The position numbers and the translations under genes are program-made. A stretch of DNA of 64,000 nt from Onchocerca volvulus (taxonomy: Eukaryota; Nematoda; Chromadorea; Rhabditida; Onchocercidae). Shown here one piece after another: positions 38,914 to 51,164 of this stretch. The stretch covers positions 7,963,560-8,027,559 of the forward strand of contig HG738140.1 of assembly GCA_000499405.2 (NCBI GenBank). The letters run 5' to 3'. The first letter of the stretch is position 1; each line of letters opens with the position of its first letter. The notes beneath the pieces were generated by a model. That model was not told the origin of the DNA, did no database searches, and saw only the letters and a list, made by a program, of their open reading frames with translations.

Positions 38914-39654
38914 GATACTTTATAATTAGATTTGTAGTTAGTTGAATTGTAGATTGATTCTTGCTAGATTCGGCTAGGTCAGCAATAAGTGTGAAGAGGC
39001 TATTTGTATCATGTGTGACGAAGATGAATCCTGTTGAAAAAAGGTTTTACTAATTAATGAAAATGATTCTTTATAACAAACAATTATCAGAGAATATTTA
39101 GGCAAACTAATCATTGGGTTATTTTTCCTTTGTAGCTGATAAAAAAGAATACTATGAATTGTCGGATTGTTAAATTTATGTTGATCACTTGTTAACGGTA
39201 GCAGGGAGTCGGCTTTATATAAATTTGTCCTTTTACTTTGAAAGTCATTTGGAAGCAAGAGTTGCATTTCCTGATGACAGATAGGAAATATTTTGAATCG
39301 GCAGTATATGCGGCAAGAAAGTTTTTAACGACTCTGGGGTTCTCCTAGTTGAAGGAGTTTAATTTTACCGGCAGCGCAATATATCCTTTTCGTTTCTGCA
39401 TTAAATTTCAGAGCCTTGTAATAAAAACACACTTCAGTCATAGTGCCGATGAGAGCATGTGGGCTTAAACTACAAGAGCAATGAACATTTATGACAAAGA
39501 GGCAATCGAAGATCCGACCTAATATCAGAAGTCAGATAATCCAAAAATTGCTTGAACGAAATATTTCATTGTACACTATGACCTTAACATTTCTGCGACG
39601 CAACTACATTTCCTCAAAGAGTAACAAATAAACAGAAAAGTTTGAACATGCTTT

Positions 39655-39745
39655 ATCTATATAGAAACACGCGTCTATTCGAATGGAACGTTTTATGAAA
39701 ATTCCGAATCAATCGGTACAGAGCTTGAAACGTTGCAGGAACTAG
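39655..39745 (-). repeat. Dispersed repeat, copy D (inverted)
   Basis: Read on the minus strand it gives TACCGATTGATTCGGAATTT followed by a stretch ending ATTCGAATAGACGCGTGTTT, which matches the core of copies A, B and C. Only the core is kept. Confidence 0.65.
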
Positions 39746-39924
39746 CCGCGATCACTGCAGAAAGCAGGCGTGGCGAATAAATTTTGTCCATTGATAAAGG
39801 CGTGATCAATAAATTCTATCAATTCATGAGAGCGTGGTGCAGGGCGGAGTCAAAAAATTCAGTGCGCACACTTTTGGGTGTCACGGGCGTGGTACGTAAA
39901 AAAAAAATAAGTATACATATAAAA

Positions 39925-40040
39925 AAAGAACAACTATTCGAATGCAAGGTTGTGTCAAAATTTGAAAGCAGTCGATGGAGGACTTGCAACTTTCGTAAAG
40001 AGCCACAAAGATCATTTACATTTTAATTTATATAGATTGT
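39925..40040 (-). repeat. Dispersed repeat, copy C (inverted)
   Basis: On the minus strand it begins with AATCTATATAAATTAAAATG and continues to CGACTGCTTTCAAATTTTGA and TTGCATTCGAATAG, in the same order and spacing as in copy B. It lies about 180 bp from copy D in the same orientation. Confidence 0.75.
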
Positions 40041-40860
40041 GCTTTAGGCAGACGGCCGAGTTCAGTAAAATTTCTATCCACCAACAATTTTTTCGGTCAT
40101 TTGTTTCTATGCCAAGAAAATAAGTTGATAAGTGGCGTGGATGGCTATCGATTTCATAAAAATATAAAACTTCCATTCAAATGATACATTTAAAAAAATC
40201 TGATCAATTTCCGTGGAAAAGAAAATATCTCATAAAGTATTAATTGGAAAAGGAATTTCATTGCAAATTCTCCCTTTACTCAAATTTGTGTTTTGTAAGA
40301 AAAAATTGAGCAATGCTTTTTTCTTTTCACTAAGAAATTCAACTATTTTCAAACTTAAAACTGTCGAAAAGTATTTTTATTGGATGACAAGAAGAAAAAG
40401 AAGAGAATTTATAAATACACAAGGCGCGGAATTTTTTAAATTTGTAAACTAAAATTGTACTGAAGAAAAGGGGATTTGTACTTGTAAAGATGAAGATGAA
40501 CTTTCGATATTGTCCTGAGATGACTCGTAAACTTTTGTTGCACTGTAAGTAGAACGATATGGGTGCATATGCACTCTGTTTTACAAGTGCAAGAAAGAGC
40601 TGTGATGAATTCATAATTTATGGACTGCTTCCAATTAAAAAAAAATTTCATTACTTCAGTTGTTTTTTATGGCTAAACTGTCAACAGTATTTGTCGTCAA
40701 AGCAATCGTTCAATTATTTTGCAATCTTAAAAAAATAAAGTTGAGATCATTTCAAATAATGATTTAAATAGACTAGAAAATGAGGCATAAAGTGGAAAGA
40801 TAAAGAATTTATTATTTGCTAATTAAATATTCGAATGTGACAACGGCCCGGATACGTTAA

Positions 40861-41651
40861 TCAAGTCGTTCGTCGTTTGTCCGCGTATTTTCTCCATCGC
40901 TCCGTTTCAGTTAAATTCATCATAAAGATATCATTAGGTAACGCGGAATCAGGCTTGAAAAATTTTTTTTGATATATTTGTTCTTGTCGACGTATTCCGA
41001 AAAAGGCGTATAGATTTTTTGCAACCTAAAAAAAAAATTTGCATATGCAAATATTTGACTTTCATCAAAAGAGTACTGTATCTCAAACTTCTATGGAAGC
41101 AGAAATGGAATTATCTCTAATCAGTAAGCAAATAATCTTGAAAAAAATTCCAACCAACCTCTTTATACTTCTGCCGTAATGCTTCTCCATTGCGTTCTGC
41201 TTGTAGCATTCGTAACATTCTGATGTTGTCTATTTGATACTGCAATTAAAAACTCCAATTTGTTTTAAAAATTTTAATTATAATCGAGATCAAAAAAAAC
41301 GATGGTCTGGAATGAATTTCAAAAGATGATAATCACTAACAAAAATTGCAATTAAAGCTGAATATACATGAAACTTCTATTTTTAATTCAGCTAAGTTAA
41401 TGGATATGAGAATTATAATGCCTTGCAATTTTATAGCTAATCATTAATTACTTGATTACTTAATAATCTAGTCACCATTAATTGAATTGGGTTTCTCTAA
41501 CCTGATATATTCGTTTGTATTTTTTTGCTCTGATGGCAGCATTGTGTTGTAGCCAAGAAAAACGAAAAATACTTCCAACGAATAGTATGGTACATGTAGC
41601 AATAAATAGTATAATGAGAATTGTATTGAATAATGATAGTCCATAGATCAT
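40861..41651 (-). CDS. Unrecognised single-pass membrane protein, 131 aa
   Basis: I do not recognise this protein. Three minus-strand exons (41651-41502, 41239-41159, 41025-40861), each a whole number of codons and bounded by GT-AG sites, join to 131 aa: 50 + 27 + 54 codons plus stop. Residues about 4-28 are strongly hydrophobic (LFNTILIILFIATCTILFVG), a signal anchor or N-terminal membrane helix. The rest is rich in Lys, Arg, Gln and Glu (RAKKYKRIYQYQIDNIRMLR, LQAERNGEALRQKYKE), probably helical or coiled and cytosolic, then IRRQEQIYQKKFFKPD and a basic end, RWRKYADKRRTT. ATG follows an acceptor-like TTTAG directly, so SL trans-splicing or a further 5' exon are both possible. Three clean in-phase exons with a composition unlike the surrounding DNA make it likely real; it may be nematode-specific. 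Confidence 0.72.
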
Positions 41652-43139
41652 CTAAACTTTAGACAACAATGGACAAAATAACAGCAGAAAGATAAATAAC
41701 AGTTAACTAATGATAAATGCATTCCAGCCATGAAATGTTAATGTATTTAGCAATTTCTAAGTTGGGATGAAATTCAGATCAGTTTAGTAAATTTCAAAAA
41801 AGAAAATTCTCAATATAATGAGGCGCAAACATCATCTTTCCTTGCATACGATTTGAAATCTATCATCGGAACGAGAAAATAACACATTTTTCTTATATCT
41901 TTTTTTTTTTCTTTTTAAAATGATACTCTCAGAATTTTAAAACAATATAGTAATACACTATTTTCAAGTAAATCATTCTATTAATATTGCTCCTCAACTT
42001 CTCTGGTGCATAAAAGACCGAAAATTGATTCAAAAATTCCATATCCCATTTTTAACAAAATGTTTAATTAGCAAACTGCATAATAACGGAATTGAACTTC
42101 TGAAGATAAAAGCAGAAATTTTGTCTGACAAGTTTGTATTTCTTGATCGATGGTAAATTTTCATTTCGCTCTCAAAGCATTCAATTTAAATATAAGGAAA
42201 TTTATCGCTTATCGACAGGATACAGCACATTCAATAAATGGTAGGGACATTTTCTATGTAAATTAACGAATATATATGAAAAGTACCACTGATTTTGTCG
42301 ATATTAAAATCTTCCACTCATGTTGCAACATCAAATTACTGCCTGCCACATTTTTCAGGATCAGTTGTGGGAAATTTCTGTTCACAGTCTCAAAATTGCA
42401 AATATTGGAAGGATTTTTCGAAGATTTTGTTGAAATTTTTTAACAGCAGTTGTATGAGTATCCAAAAGCCCTACTGCTGAATATTATTTTTTAAAATTTC
42501 CATAGCAGTTTTGTAATGATTCGAATAATTTTTGCACAAAAAAAAAAAAAAATTCCGACTCATTTTTATGAATCCAAATATAACAAAAATAAGTCTATTT
42601 TATTTCAGGACTAGTATCTTCTGCTAGTAATAACTTATTTCTACAAATTTAAAATAATTTAACATATACAGCAAGGAAATCCTGAAGTTGTCTTTTATTA
42701 TCAAACGGTGATTCAATATTGTTTCTGTCGAAAAACATTAATAATTTTGATGGTAAAACAATATGAATCTGAAAATGAATGCATTTTTTTTTCCTTGCAA
42801 TGAATAGTTTTTCTAGCCCTATAAATTAGAATCCGATATTATTAGGAAGTGTAATTAATATTTGTCATTCTGATGTAATTCAGCCAAGAACTTTGCGACT
42901 CGTTTTAGTGGTACTTTGTAACATATGGATGTGTTCATGTCAGGTACATTCATTCTATTTATGGGATTTGTTACAGAACACAAGCCAAATAGTCACCTTG
43001 TCAAAAGGCTATTGTAGAAGGATTTTGGCGCACATAAACAAGATATATAGAGATTATTTTTTTGCATGAATACAGACAAACTCATTGGTTTACTGAAGCA
43101 GAATCGAACAAAGGGCGTAGAAGTGGATTGAGACGAAAT

Positions 43140-43400
43140 GCAAAATCTATATAAATAAAAATGTAAATATTCGTTGTTACTCTCGACATAACTTTGCAAG
43201 TTCTTCACCGATTGCTTTCAAATTTTGATGCAACATTACATTCAAGTAGGCGCGTGTTTTTATCTAGATATATCTACTTATTTTTACCTATAACACCTGT
43301 GACAGGTAAAAATAAGTAAGCGGACAATTTTATTCATATAGACTAGCTGGATCACAACGCGGAGCATGGTCGGGCACAGCTAATAATAAATAAATAAAGA
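43140..43400 (+). repeat. Dispersed repeat, copy B
   Basis: Starts AATCTATATAAATAAAAATG, then CACCGATTGCTTTCAAATTT and AAGTAGGCGCGTGTTTTTAT, aligned with copies A, C and D. The right end has an internal inverted repeat (TTATTTTTACCTATAACACC and CAGGTAAAAATAAG, 43280-43318) and a terminal TAGCTGGATC...GGGCACAGCTA. It appears the most complete copy, about 260 bp, non-coding. Confidence 0.75.
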
Positions 43401-43669
43401 ATTCACCGCTGAGCTTCTGGAATCATCGAATGTTCGATTGTAGGCAGTGAGAAATGAAGCAACCATCCTGTAGCTTGAAATATACAAAAATGAGCATTGT
43501 CTCGTACATACCTTCCTTGATAGGGTTCGAAGAAACATGCAAATTTACGGAAGGAAGGGATAGCACTTCCCAGCACAACAAGAGACATCACCGTGCATAC
43601 TGCCATCCTTGAACAGTAGATTACGATGCTTTAGTGGTTTGGACTTTGGTTTTGTTAGCAGCTGTTCAC

Positions 43670-43800
43670 TCTCACTTCAGATTGGCTCTCCCTTCAACTT
43701 GGCTTTCATCTTGGCTTCATTTTCGGCTTAGTTTGCTCTTGCTTCGACTTAGTTTTGGCTTTCAGAGTGGCTCTCACTTCAGATTGGTTCTCACTTCATT
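43670..43800. repeat. Imperfect TTCAG/TTGGCT tandem repeat
   Basis: Repeated short units such as CTCACTTCAGATTGGCT, CCTTCAACTTGGCT and CATCTTGGCTTC, with CTCACTTCAGATTGG recurring near both ends. It looks like a decayed minisatellite; no open frame is kept through it. Confidence 0.7.
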
Positions 43801-44095
43801 TTTCTAAATATATATTAGGGGAATTAGTGAGTTTTTTTGAGTTATATAATGATGAGATACGCCTGGTTTAATAATTAAGGCACTACCATTTTCCATATAT
43901 CGTTCAGAGTTCTCTCATATCCCGTTCCAATGATTGCCAAATACTTCACCTTCTTGAAATCTTCAACTATGATTAGGAAATTAACAATTTTTTTTTTTTT
44001 TAGAATTTGATATGATCCTTTGTTCTTCGCAAATGCTGCTTGATTTTTGACTTTCAAAATAAGCTCCCCTCAATTTAAAGATTCTGCTGAATTTC

Positions 44096-44097
44096 AG
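44096..44097 (+). promoter_or_regulatory. Putative spliced-leader acceptor (TMEM9)
   Basis: GAATTTCAG ends at 44097, 35 bases before the start codon. A four-codon upstream frame (ATG at 44103, stop TAA) lies between the acceptor and the proposed start and could damp translation if retained. Confidence 0.45.
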
Positions 44098-44132
44098 ATT
44101 TCATGAAGTGCATATAAAATCGACGTTAGTTC

Positions 44133-45705
44133 ATGCAGCCTTTACCGTTATTATCAGTTCTTCTATTTTTCATTTCTTTCATCTCTGTTTATGTAAGAAA
44201 TTTCATTTTATAAGAAAAATTTTAAAGAATATTTGGAAAGATTGCTGTCTGATACTGAGATAGATAGTGACTGAACTTCCAGTTTCAATTTTATAAAAAG
44301 ATGAAATTTTTCGATGGAAACAATAAGGCTACTCTCTGTGATTCACTTTTACAGAAAAATTGAATTTTTCGTCCAAAAGCTGGGATGTAAAAGGACTGTA
44401 TTTATGACTATAAAACAGAAATTAAACTACAAAACTAATCCGTAATAATTTCAGGGAAATTTCGAAGATGCTCGATGTCGTTGTGTCTGTCCATCCACCA
44501 AATATTTTGCATCTGAAAATGGTACACTAAATGATGAAAGAAGATATTATACAAAATCAAATATTAATGCTTTCTCATGGTGCAGCATTTCTGTTAAATT
44601 CTATTAAGATTTCCTAAAAATATTTTGAACTTGATGAAACGCTATTTTGTCAAGCTCCATATCTATATTTAATCATCGGAGAGGAAGAAAGAACAGTGGA
44701 TGAGAAAGAAGAAAACTCATATTTTCTTATTTTATTGAATGAAGTTTTCAAGTTTATATATTTGATATAAATTACTTGGAAAAATCATCTGGTTTTGCAG
44801 CAAACCACAAACAGTGGTGAAACCGAACGTTTTAAATATAGTGGATGCTGCACATTTGGATGCATTTCTAGCTAACTGTGATTGTAAACACGAGTCGAGA
44901 AATACAGTTTTGTTGAAAGTATGTTCCTATTTTCCAATATGTATGAAACTGAAAACTTGTGTAAAGTTTGCTAAGTTAAATTAGGATTTATAATTATTTG
45001 TGCTTTATATTATACAGTTCTTATCCACTTTTGATAACTTTTCAGGTTGTTGTAATATTTGTTATTTGCGTAGTTTTTGTTCTATCAACATACATGCTTT
45101 TCTTGATATGTTTGGATCCTATGCTGCGCAAACAACGGCATTCAGTGCCATACAGACAGCAAAACGATGAGGTGAGGAGTTTTAGAAATTTAATGGAAGC
45201 TTATGAGATTTTTCGTGAGAACTTGTCAAGAAGATATGGCTCATTAAAATTAATATAAGTCTTCAAATTTCTGTGATTTATTCCTTTATTTGACAATGAA
45301 CAACATTTTATCATAGATGGAGGACAATATTTTTGCCCGAACAGCTTCAACGAATGAGCGATTTCCTGATGTTTCACCATCAATTACGATGCGGTCTCGG
45401 AACAGTAAGTTTTTTTAAATTTTAGTTCTTGTGATACAATAATTGCATCTTTCTTTGTCTCACAAATATAGAATCTGTAAATGCATAAGAATAATTTAAC
45501 GAAAAATTGTGAAATCAGGGAATGGAAATTTCCCATTATTAAGATTTATTAGAAGGACAGTTTTCTTCTTTTTTCAGAAAATCATTACTTCAATTTAGTT
45601 ACAGACAATGTTTTGGGACGAGTGGAAGCCGAACAAAATCGTTGGATGAAAAAAGTTGAAGAACAGAGACGAAATATTTTTACAGACCATACCATGCTTA
45701 ACTGA
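44133..45705 (+). CDS. TMEM9: TMEM9 family protein (lysosomal V-ATPase regulator)
   Basis: Six exons (44133-44192, 44455-44579, 44801-44918, 45046-45171, 45317-45404, 45578-45705) join in phase to 214 aa; human TMEM9 is 183. TMEM9 is a single-pass lysosomal/endosomal protein reported to help V-ATPase assembly. Seen: signal peptide (MQPLPLLSVLLFFISFISVY), lumenal CRCVCPSTKY matching the family's CKCICP start, a second Cys pair (ANCDCKHESRNT), a transmembrane segment VVVIFVICVVFVLSTYMLFL followed by CLDPMLRK (family: LVDPLIRK), and the conserved tail VLGRVEAEQNRW...VEEQRRNIFTDHTMLN. The exon 2 donor (TCATG then GTGCAG) was chosen because it is the only one that keeps phase and restores a Cys; reading on gives a different short extension. 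The cytosolic part is longer than in the human protein by an exon (45317-45404). Confidence 0.92.
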
Positions 45706-48700
45706 TCATTTCTGTAATAAATTTATACGTTGTTAGATTGATTTGAATTGGAACAATTCTTCTTTCCTATAAAGATTGAATAAATTTATTTTTCTTCGTA
45801 ATTATTGATCGATAATGTTTTTTTCGATGCTGAGTAGCAAAATCAAATTAGAATTTTCAAAAGCATATGTTCAGTGCCATCATTTGAATACAGCGTTCTA
45901 AATAGGTATTCTTATCACTGAATAAATTCTGTTGAGCAAATCAGAGTAGTTCTCAAGTTCAGGTTCCTCAGTCTTTCTCTTTTTTGTAATCATTAAGTTT
46001 CATCAGATATTTCGGAATATTCTAAATTTCCTTAGCTATGACGTTTTGATTACTATGTATATTTTTTGCTGATATTTTATTTTCTTCAGCATATTTTTGC
46101 CATATTTATTTTGAAGTAAATCGAAAATTGTTTTGTCGATCGTCACATAATTATGATGTTAACTTCAGTTTTACGAATTGATGGAATTTTAGGATCTCCA
46201 TAACATTCAGAGTCGGTTTATGATTTCGAAATGATCAAGTTTCAGTCCCTCCTCGATTTTGATTTGCGTGGAGATGTGAGTAAAGATTATTTAAGGACTA
46301 AAACTGTTCCTCGTAGAGCTTCCAAATTTGAATCGATGAGTTTTATTTAGTTTGAAGACGACTTAAACCCTGTACTTTAAGTTTGTTTCCATATCTTTAT
46401 CAAGACACTTCGTAACTGACATGAATATATTTATATTTGAAATTTTGATAAGATAATAATGACATGAGATAATTCTGAAGTATCGATATGCCAAATGCAA
46501 AGATCAATTTGTGCATTTTTTCTGTATGTAACATTACTTCTGATCAATAATTGTTTCATAATGGAACAAAAGAAGATGTGAGGGACAAAGTTGATTTCCG
46601 TTAATTCTTTCAATATCAACGTTTTTTTTTTGTATTAGAAATAATTGATCATGCACTGATTATCTCAGCAAAAATTGTTTAATTTCGAAAATCTGATAAG
46701 ATCATATACTTCATTTTGAAAAGAACTAAGTTTTATTTATGAACATGCAAATTGAATTTTAATCTTTTTTTGATCAAATTATCATTGCTCTCTTACAAAT
46801 GAATGCATCCTAAGGATTCCAATTTTGATAAACCTAACACATGAGTCATAAATAAGCTGCAAGTAAAGTAATATCGCGAAACATGTTGCAGAAATTCCAA
46901 CTTCAATCGAAGAAATTGAACATATTGATTTATATCTTCTAACCTAACGCTGCAAGAGTTAATAATGTTTTTATGATGTAATAGCTATATCAGAAAATAT
47001 ATCAAAAAGCATTGTAGGAATTTCGGAATATCCAAGTAATTTACATTTTGTTTAATTTGTTCGCAAAGACTTTGCAAAATTAACGATCTTATCATCGGCC
47101 GAAAGAAAACACTATTACTTGGCTCCTTCTTAATACACCTACATGAGTATCATTCAGAGAAAGCTAATCTGTTCTATTTTTTAATATATGAGGCTTATCA
47201 CATTTTTATAATTGAAGTAATCTTAAACAAATGATTAAAATCTTGGTTGATGCATATTTTCCCTTCCAACTTTTTTTTCCAGACTGGCAACAAAATCAGA
47301 AGTTCATGCTTCAGTGTAAAACTATCAGAAAGAACAAAAAAAGAAAAACAAAAAAAATGAAAAAGTAAGAAATCAGAAAAGCTAAAATTCATCATTTTCA
47401 AGTGATCTATGAATAAGATGTCATCGATACACGTTGTAAGGACTATTATAAAACAAAACATTGTCAACCTTGGAATTGACAAATTTAATTACTGAAATAT
47501 ACTAATGATAGCTTATAAACTATTATTATGACAAGAATTTCCCATAACTTCAGCCGCCTTTTCTGTCTCAGTAGACTCAAATCTTATTTTTTATAGTAAT
47601 TAAATTCAATTAGGAGATTAATTAAATTGGGTTAAGGGATTGAGTTAAGGATAGTTCAACTGAAACTCTCAGAAAGTTTTTTATTTCTCTAAATTGGCTA
47701 ATTTTGATGATTTTGAATAATAAATATTTCATGAAGATTTATGAAAATTGCTCCAAGAAATATATGATCTAAAATATGACTGTAAACTGATCTTTCTATT
47801 TTTACGAATACTGGTTATTTGAAATTGAAACTAATAATGTATTTTAAAATCTTTTGATAAAGCATATATACCATAAGTTTTTCACATTAAAAAATTGACA
47901 AAAAACATTCTGTAACTTTTAAAACCTTGCAATTTTGTCGTTTACTCCCTGAAATCTACTCGAACGAAATAAGAAGAAAAAGATGCAATTTTGAGTGGCA
48001 GAATTCGGATTTGCGGCTTGCGGTTTTATCAAAGTCTAAAAGGAGAGATGGAGAGATTGCGGCAATATAGTAAACTTGGATAGGTAAAAGCAATAAATCA
48101 TTCTCTCATAAACATCGGAATTTGGCACATCTTTAATTTTTGTGTTATATAGCACATATTGAATGATATACTACTACCAAGGTAACTCTTCTCACTCTAA
48201 TCTTCTAATCATCTCACCTCAGTGAAGCATTATTTTAGCGGAAAGTTAGATCGAATCTCTGATTTAATGAAATTACTGCGAGATTAGGGGACTGAAAACT
48301 TGACGTATCATCACTGATGTCCTGGTTCTTTGCATCGAATATTTCGAGTAGAAGTAAATTTTTGGTGCTTTATTCTAAAATATATAGTGGGCATTTAAAA
48401 TGGATTTCAAATGGATTTTATATAGTTTTACAGAATTTTCGACTTAAACTTTTTGTGTCACTAAGAACTGAAATTAAAAATAACGAATTCGTTGACTAAA
48501 TTGAAAGCTAAAGCTTTATACAATTTCCAAAAAAATCATATAATTCGATAAGACGTTGCTACCATTTAACTTATCAAAACTATGTAAATCTCCGAATAGT
48601 ATTTTCATGATTTAGTAAAAGTGGGAAACTTTTATTTTGCCGTTGAAAGTGCTGACTCATATCAAGCTTTCTTCGGCATTTATTGCTCATCGATTTAGAT

Positions 48701-49416
48701 ATTATAAGGAATATTTGAAAGTATTTATTATTATAAGAATAACAAAGAAAATTCAATGCAAAATCAAAAAAACCAATTTTTTAATTGTCCCCGACGGTAG
48801 CATGTCGATATTTTTCTAACTAATACTGAATGCCATAAATAAAATTTCTCGATCAGACGATGGAATTACTCGTTGATACCACCTGTTGTTTCATCAAACT
48901 TCACATGTTTGACAATAATAAAAATCAGGATTCATGATACAAGTTGAACAGTTTTTGTAATATGTATGCAAAATTGTAGACATTCATTCGAATTCCACAA
49001 GATGAATCGCTTCATGGCTTTTAACTAATGCGATTCTAAATTCTAATTTAATTTTTCGCCAAAAAAACGAAGTCAAAAAACGACGAGTAAAATAAATGCG
49101 ATGCAGTGCTTGCAAATGTTTGTTTACATTGTATAATTACAAATTTTTTGACTGATATTTTGATGCCACTTTATTGTCTAATCGTTGAAAATGGATTTTA
49201 TAGATTTTGAAGGAAAGAAATATCATAATAATCTCGTTTCGCATTTCGTAAAATGTCCAATTTTAGGAAGAATAAATTTATGCATTTTGGACAATTTTCT
49301 GAATGATTTTGAATGAAGTTATCATTTAAAAAAACATAAATTCGTTAATCATTATCATCTTATTTTTCTTTTTTTGAAATTATCAGCTCTGAATTATCTT
49401 TAATATTTGCTTTCAG
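45706..49416. other. Intergenic region
   Basis: About 3.7 kb of AT-rich DNA after TMEM9. No exon with recognisable protein similarity on either strand and no RNA gene seen. AATAAA at about 45779 may be the TMEM9 polyadenylation signal. Confidence 0.5.
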
Positions 49417-49417
49417 C

Positions 49418-49801
49418 ATGCAAAGAATATTGCAATCCAAAATTGGTCGACTGTCCATCTTTAAAATTATCACAATAATGATTCTTTTAACGTATGGGAT
49501 TTGTATAAAGCAGACGCCATTTTTTGTTGATTGGATGAGAAAAAGTTCTTGTCTTATCAAAAATAATTTTTATGACATAGTATCAGCAAAATTATGGTAA
49601 GGCAGTAAGTAGTTTCTACTGGAAAGAAAGATTTCGTACAAATTTCTTTTTTTGAAATTCTAGACTAGTCAGAAGTTAAAACTCAAAAATTCATTGAACA
49701 GAAATTGAAAAAAGTTTTCAACAAATTCAAATTTTTAATGAATTGTTTGCCAAATTTGTAGTTCATCAAGTGAATTACCTAAAAAACCCTATTTTGAATG
49801 A
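49418..49801 (+). CDS. Possible small membrane or secreted peptide, 72 aa
   Basis: Not recognised. An ATG immediately after TTTGCTTTCAG (a good SL acceptor, AG at 49415-49416) opens a 179-bp exon that ends at a strong donor, ATTATG then GTAAGG (49597). A second exon from 49762 to the TGA at 49799-49801 follows TTGTAG and keeps phase. The product would have a basic N-terminus, a hydrophobic segment (FKIITIMILLTYGICI) and a short tail with two Cys, ending SSSELPKKPYFE. A signal anchor or signal peptide is possible. Support is only splice signals, phase and the hydrophobic segment; in such AT-rich DNA a chance frame of this size is not rare. Confidence 0.35.
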
Positions 49802-49845
49802 AAAAATAGTCTCCGATTATGACAGGATTAATAGTTGAGATAAAA

Positions 49846-49980
49846 TGATTGTTGCTGGTGTTGTTATTGTTGTTATTATGGTGGTTGATGATAACGACGA
49901 TGATAACGGTGACAGTGGTGATACTGGTGACACTGATAGTGGTAATGATAGTAGTAGTAGTGGTTGTTGTTGGTGATGGA
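49846..49980. repeat. GTT/GGT/GAT trinucleotide-like simple repeat
   Basis: Low-complexity run of GTTGTT, GATGATAAC, GGTGATACTGGTGAC and GTAGTAGTAGTGG units. It makes Thr/Ile/Asn-rich frames on the opposite strand that are not genes. Confidence 0.85.
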
Positions 49981-50183
49981 TGAATCGGAAACGGTAATTT
50001 CATGAAGGTCGTCACGTGGAGGGCGTATCGAAGGGAGGGGCGAATTGTTCAACCAATTGTTGATCAGCTCAATTCGCTGATAAGCGGAACAACATACTTA
50101 CTACACTTTTCGTCACAGCACTTCACACAAATGTTCGCATCACTTCACAAATGCTGAGCATATCAGTTAAGGTTAATTGATTT

Positions 50184-50205
50184 GGTACCATGGTACCATG
50201 GTACC
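50184..50205. repeat. 22-bp perfect palindrome of GGTACCAT units
   Basis: GGTACCAT, GGTACCAT, GGTACC in tandem form a sequence equal to its own reverse complement. It lies about 1 kb upstream of the Pax start and could be a protein-binding site or chance simple repeat. Confidence 0.9.
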
Positions 50206-51164
50206 ACGGTAGCACATTTATCTGTGAGTTGGAACCTTGCTTAGCTTCATTAATTGTTTTTGCTTTTATGATCCTATTATGATTCATTGATAATCCTGAT
50301 TCTGTGATCTCGTCCTGTTTGATGCATAATTGCTTCTTCAAACTTTTATTGAACCTTTTTATTCGAAACATTCTAATTGAACCTCTCATTTCATGCGCAG
50401 AGTTGTCGATGTTATTCATCAGGAACTTATCTTTTTAAGAACTTTTCTCCAGATGCTTACAAACTTTAAACCTGACTAATATTTTGTGATTGGAGAAAAT
50501 TTGCCAAGTCCTCATGTCCAATAAAGTGTGATAGCCATACAAGTAATTACTAAAAACTAATTAATAAAGATCAAAAATATCGAATAGCGAATAAAAATCA
50601 AAACATATTTATATTAAATGTGATTTGAGGTTCTAACAATAATCAATTTAGTTGAAAGAATTAAAATAAATTCATTAATTGTTTCTGAAAAAAATTGTTT
50701 CTCATATGATACATTCCCCTTATGCAGAATTATTAAATCATTAATTTTTATTTTCAATTTATTTTTGATTTGAAACGTCATTAAGCTAAAATGACATTTG
50801 CATTTTCTGTAATCAATTAAATAAGTATTAGATTCATCTAACTTTTCTGCTTATAATCTACGATTTATTTATTACTGCATTAGTTGATACTGGTTGTTTT
50901 TTTAGTATTCGACTGGTAACTTCAAGTATCTTACTTAATTTTAGCTTAATCATTTCATCGACGGTCGAAGAATTCTGATCCTATCGATGAATGCAATTTT
51001 TATCTCTTTTAAATCTTATATTATCCTTCTCCATCCATCTTATCAAACTTTTTGTCGATTTTTTACAATGAGATTAACAGCTTAATATATTAAACAAAGG
51101 TTTTTGTTACGAAATTGTTATTTGAGCATCGCTTGATTTTCACGTAAATTAATTTAAATTTTGC

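Larger units (their letters stand above)
37870..40860. other. Repeat-rich intergenic region
   Basis: About 3 kb between the cotransporter gene and the convergent gene at 40861-41651. It holds a T-run (37947-37971), a TA microsatellite, an A-run, and three copies of one dispersed repeat (listed separately). Base composition is locally less AT-rich (39300-39900) than the flanks. A 97-codon minus-strand open frame at 38974-39267 starts with ATG but was not recognised and has no splice context. Confidence 0.5.
41652..44095. other. Intergenic region with repeats
   Basis: About 2.4 kb between a minus-strand gene and TMEM9 on the plus strand. It holds repeat copy B (43140-43400) and an imperfect TTCAG/TTGGCT repeat (43670-43800). 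A minus-strand ATG frame at 43403-43606 (67 codons, mildly hydrophobic start) was not recognised. Confidence 0.5.
49802..51164. other. Intergenic region upstream of the Pax gene
   Basis: About 1.4 kb that should contain the Pax gene promoter. It holds a GTT/GAT-rich simple repeat and a 22-bp palindrome (listed). No open frame of interest: the 98-codon minus frame at 50123-50419 has no recognisable motif. Confidence 0.5.

Noticed and set aside
38974..39267. 97-codon minus-strand frame
   Set aside because: Starts with ATG but shows no domain, membrane segment or splice support and lies in a repeat-rich block.
43403..43606. 67-codon minus-strand frame with a mildly hydrophobic start
   Set aside because: It abuts the dispersed repeat copy B and a decayed minisatellite, lacks a convincing acceptor and matches nothing I know.
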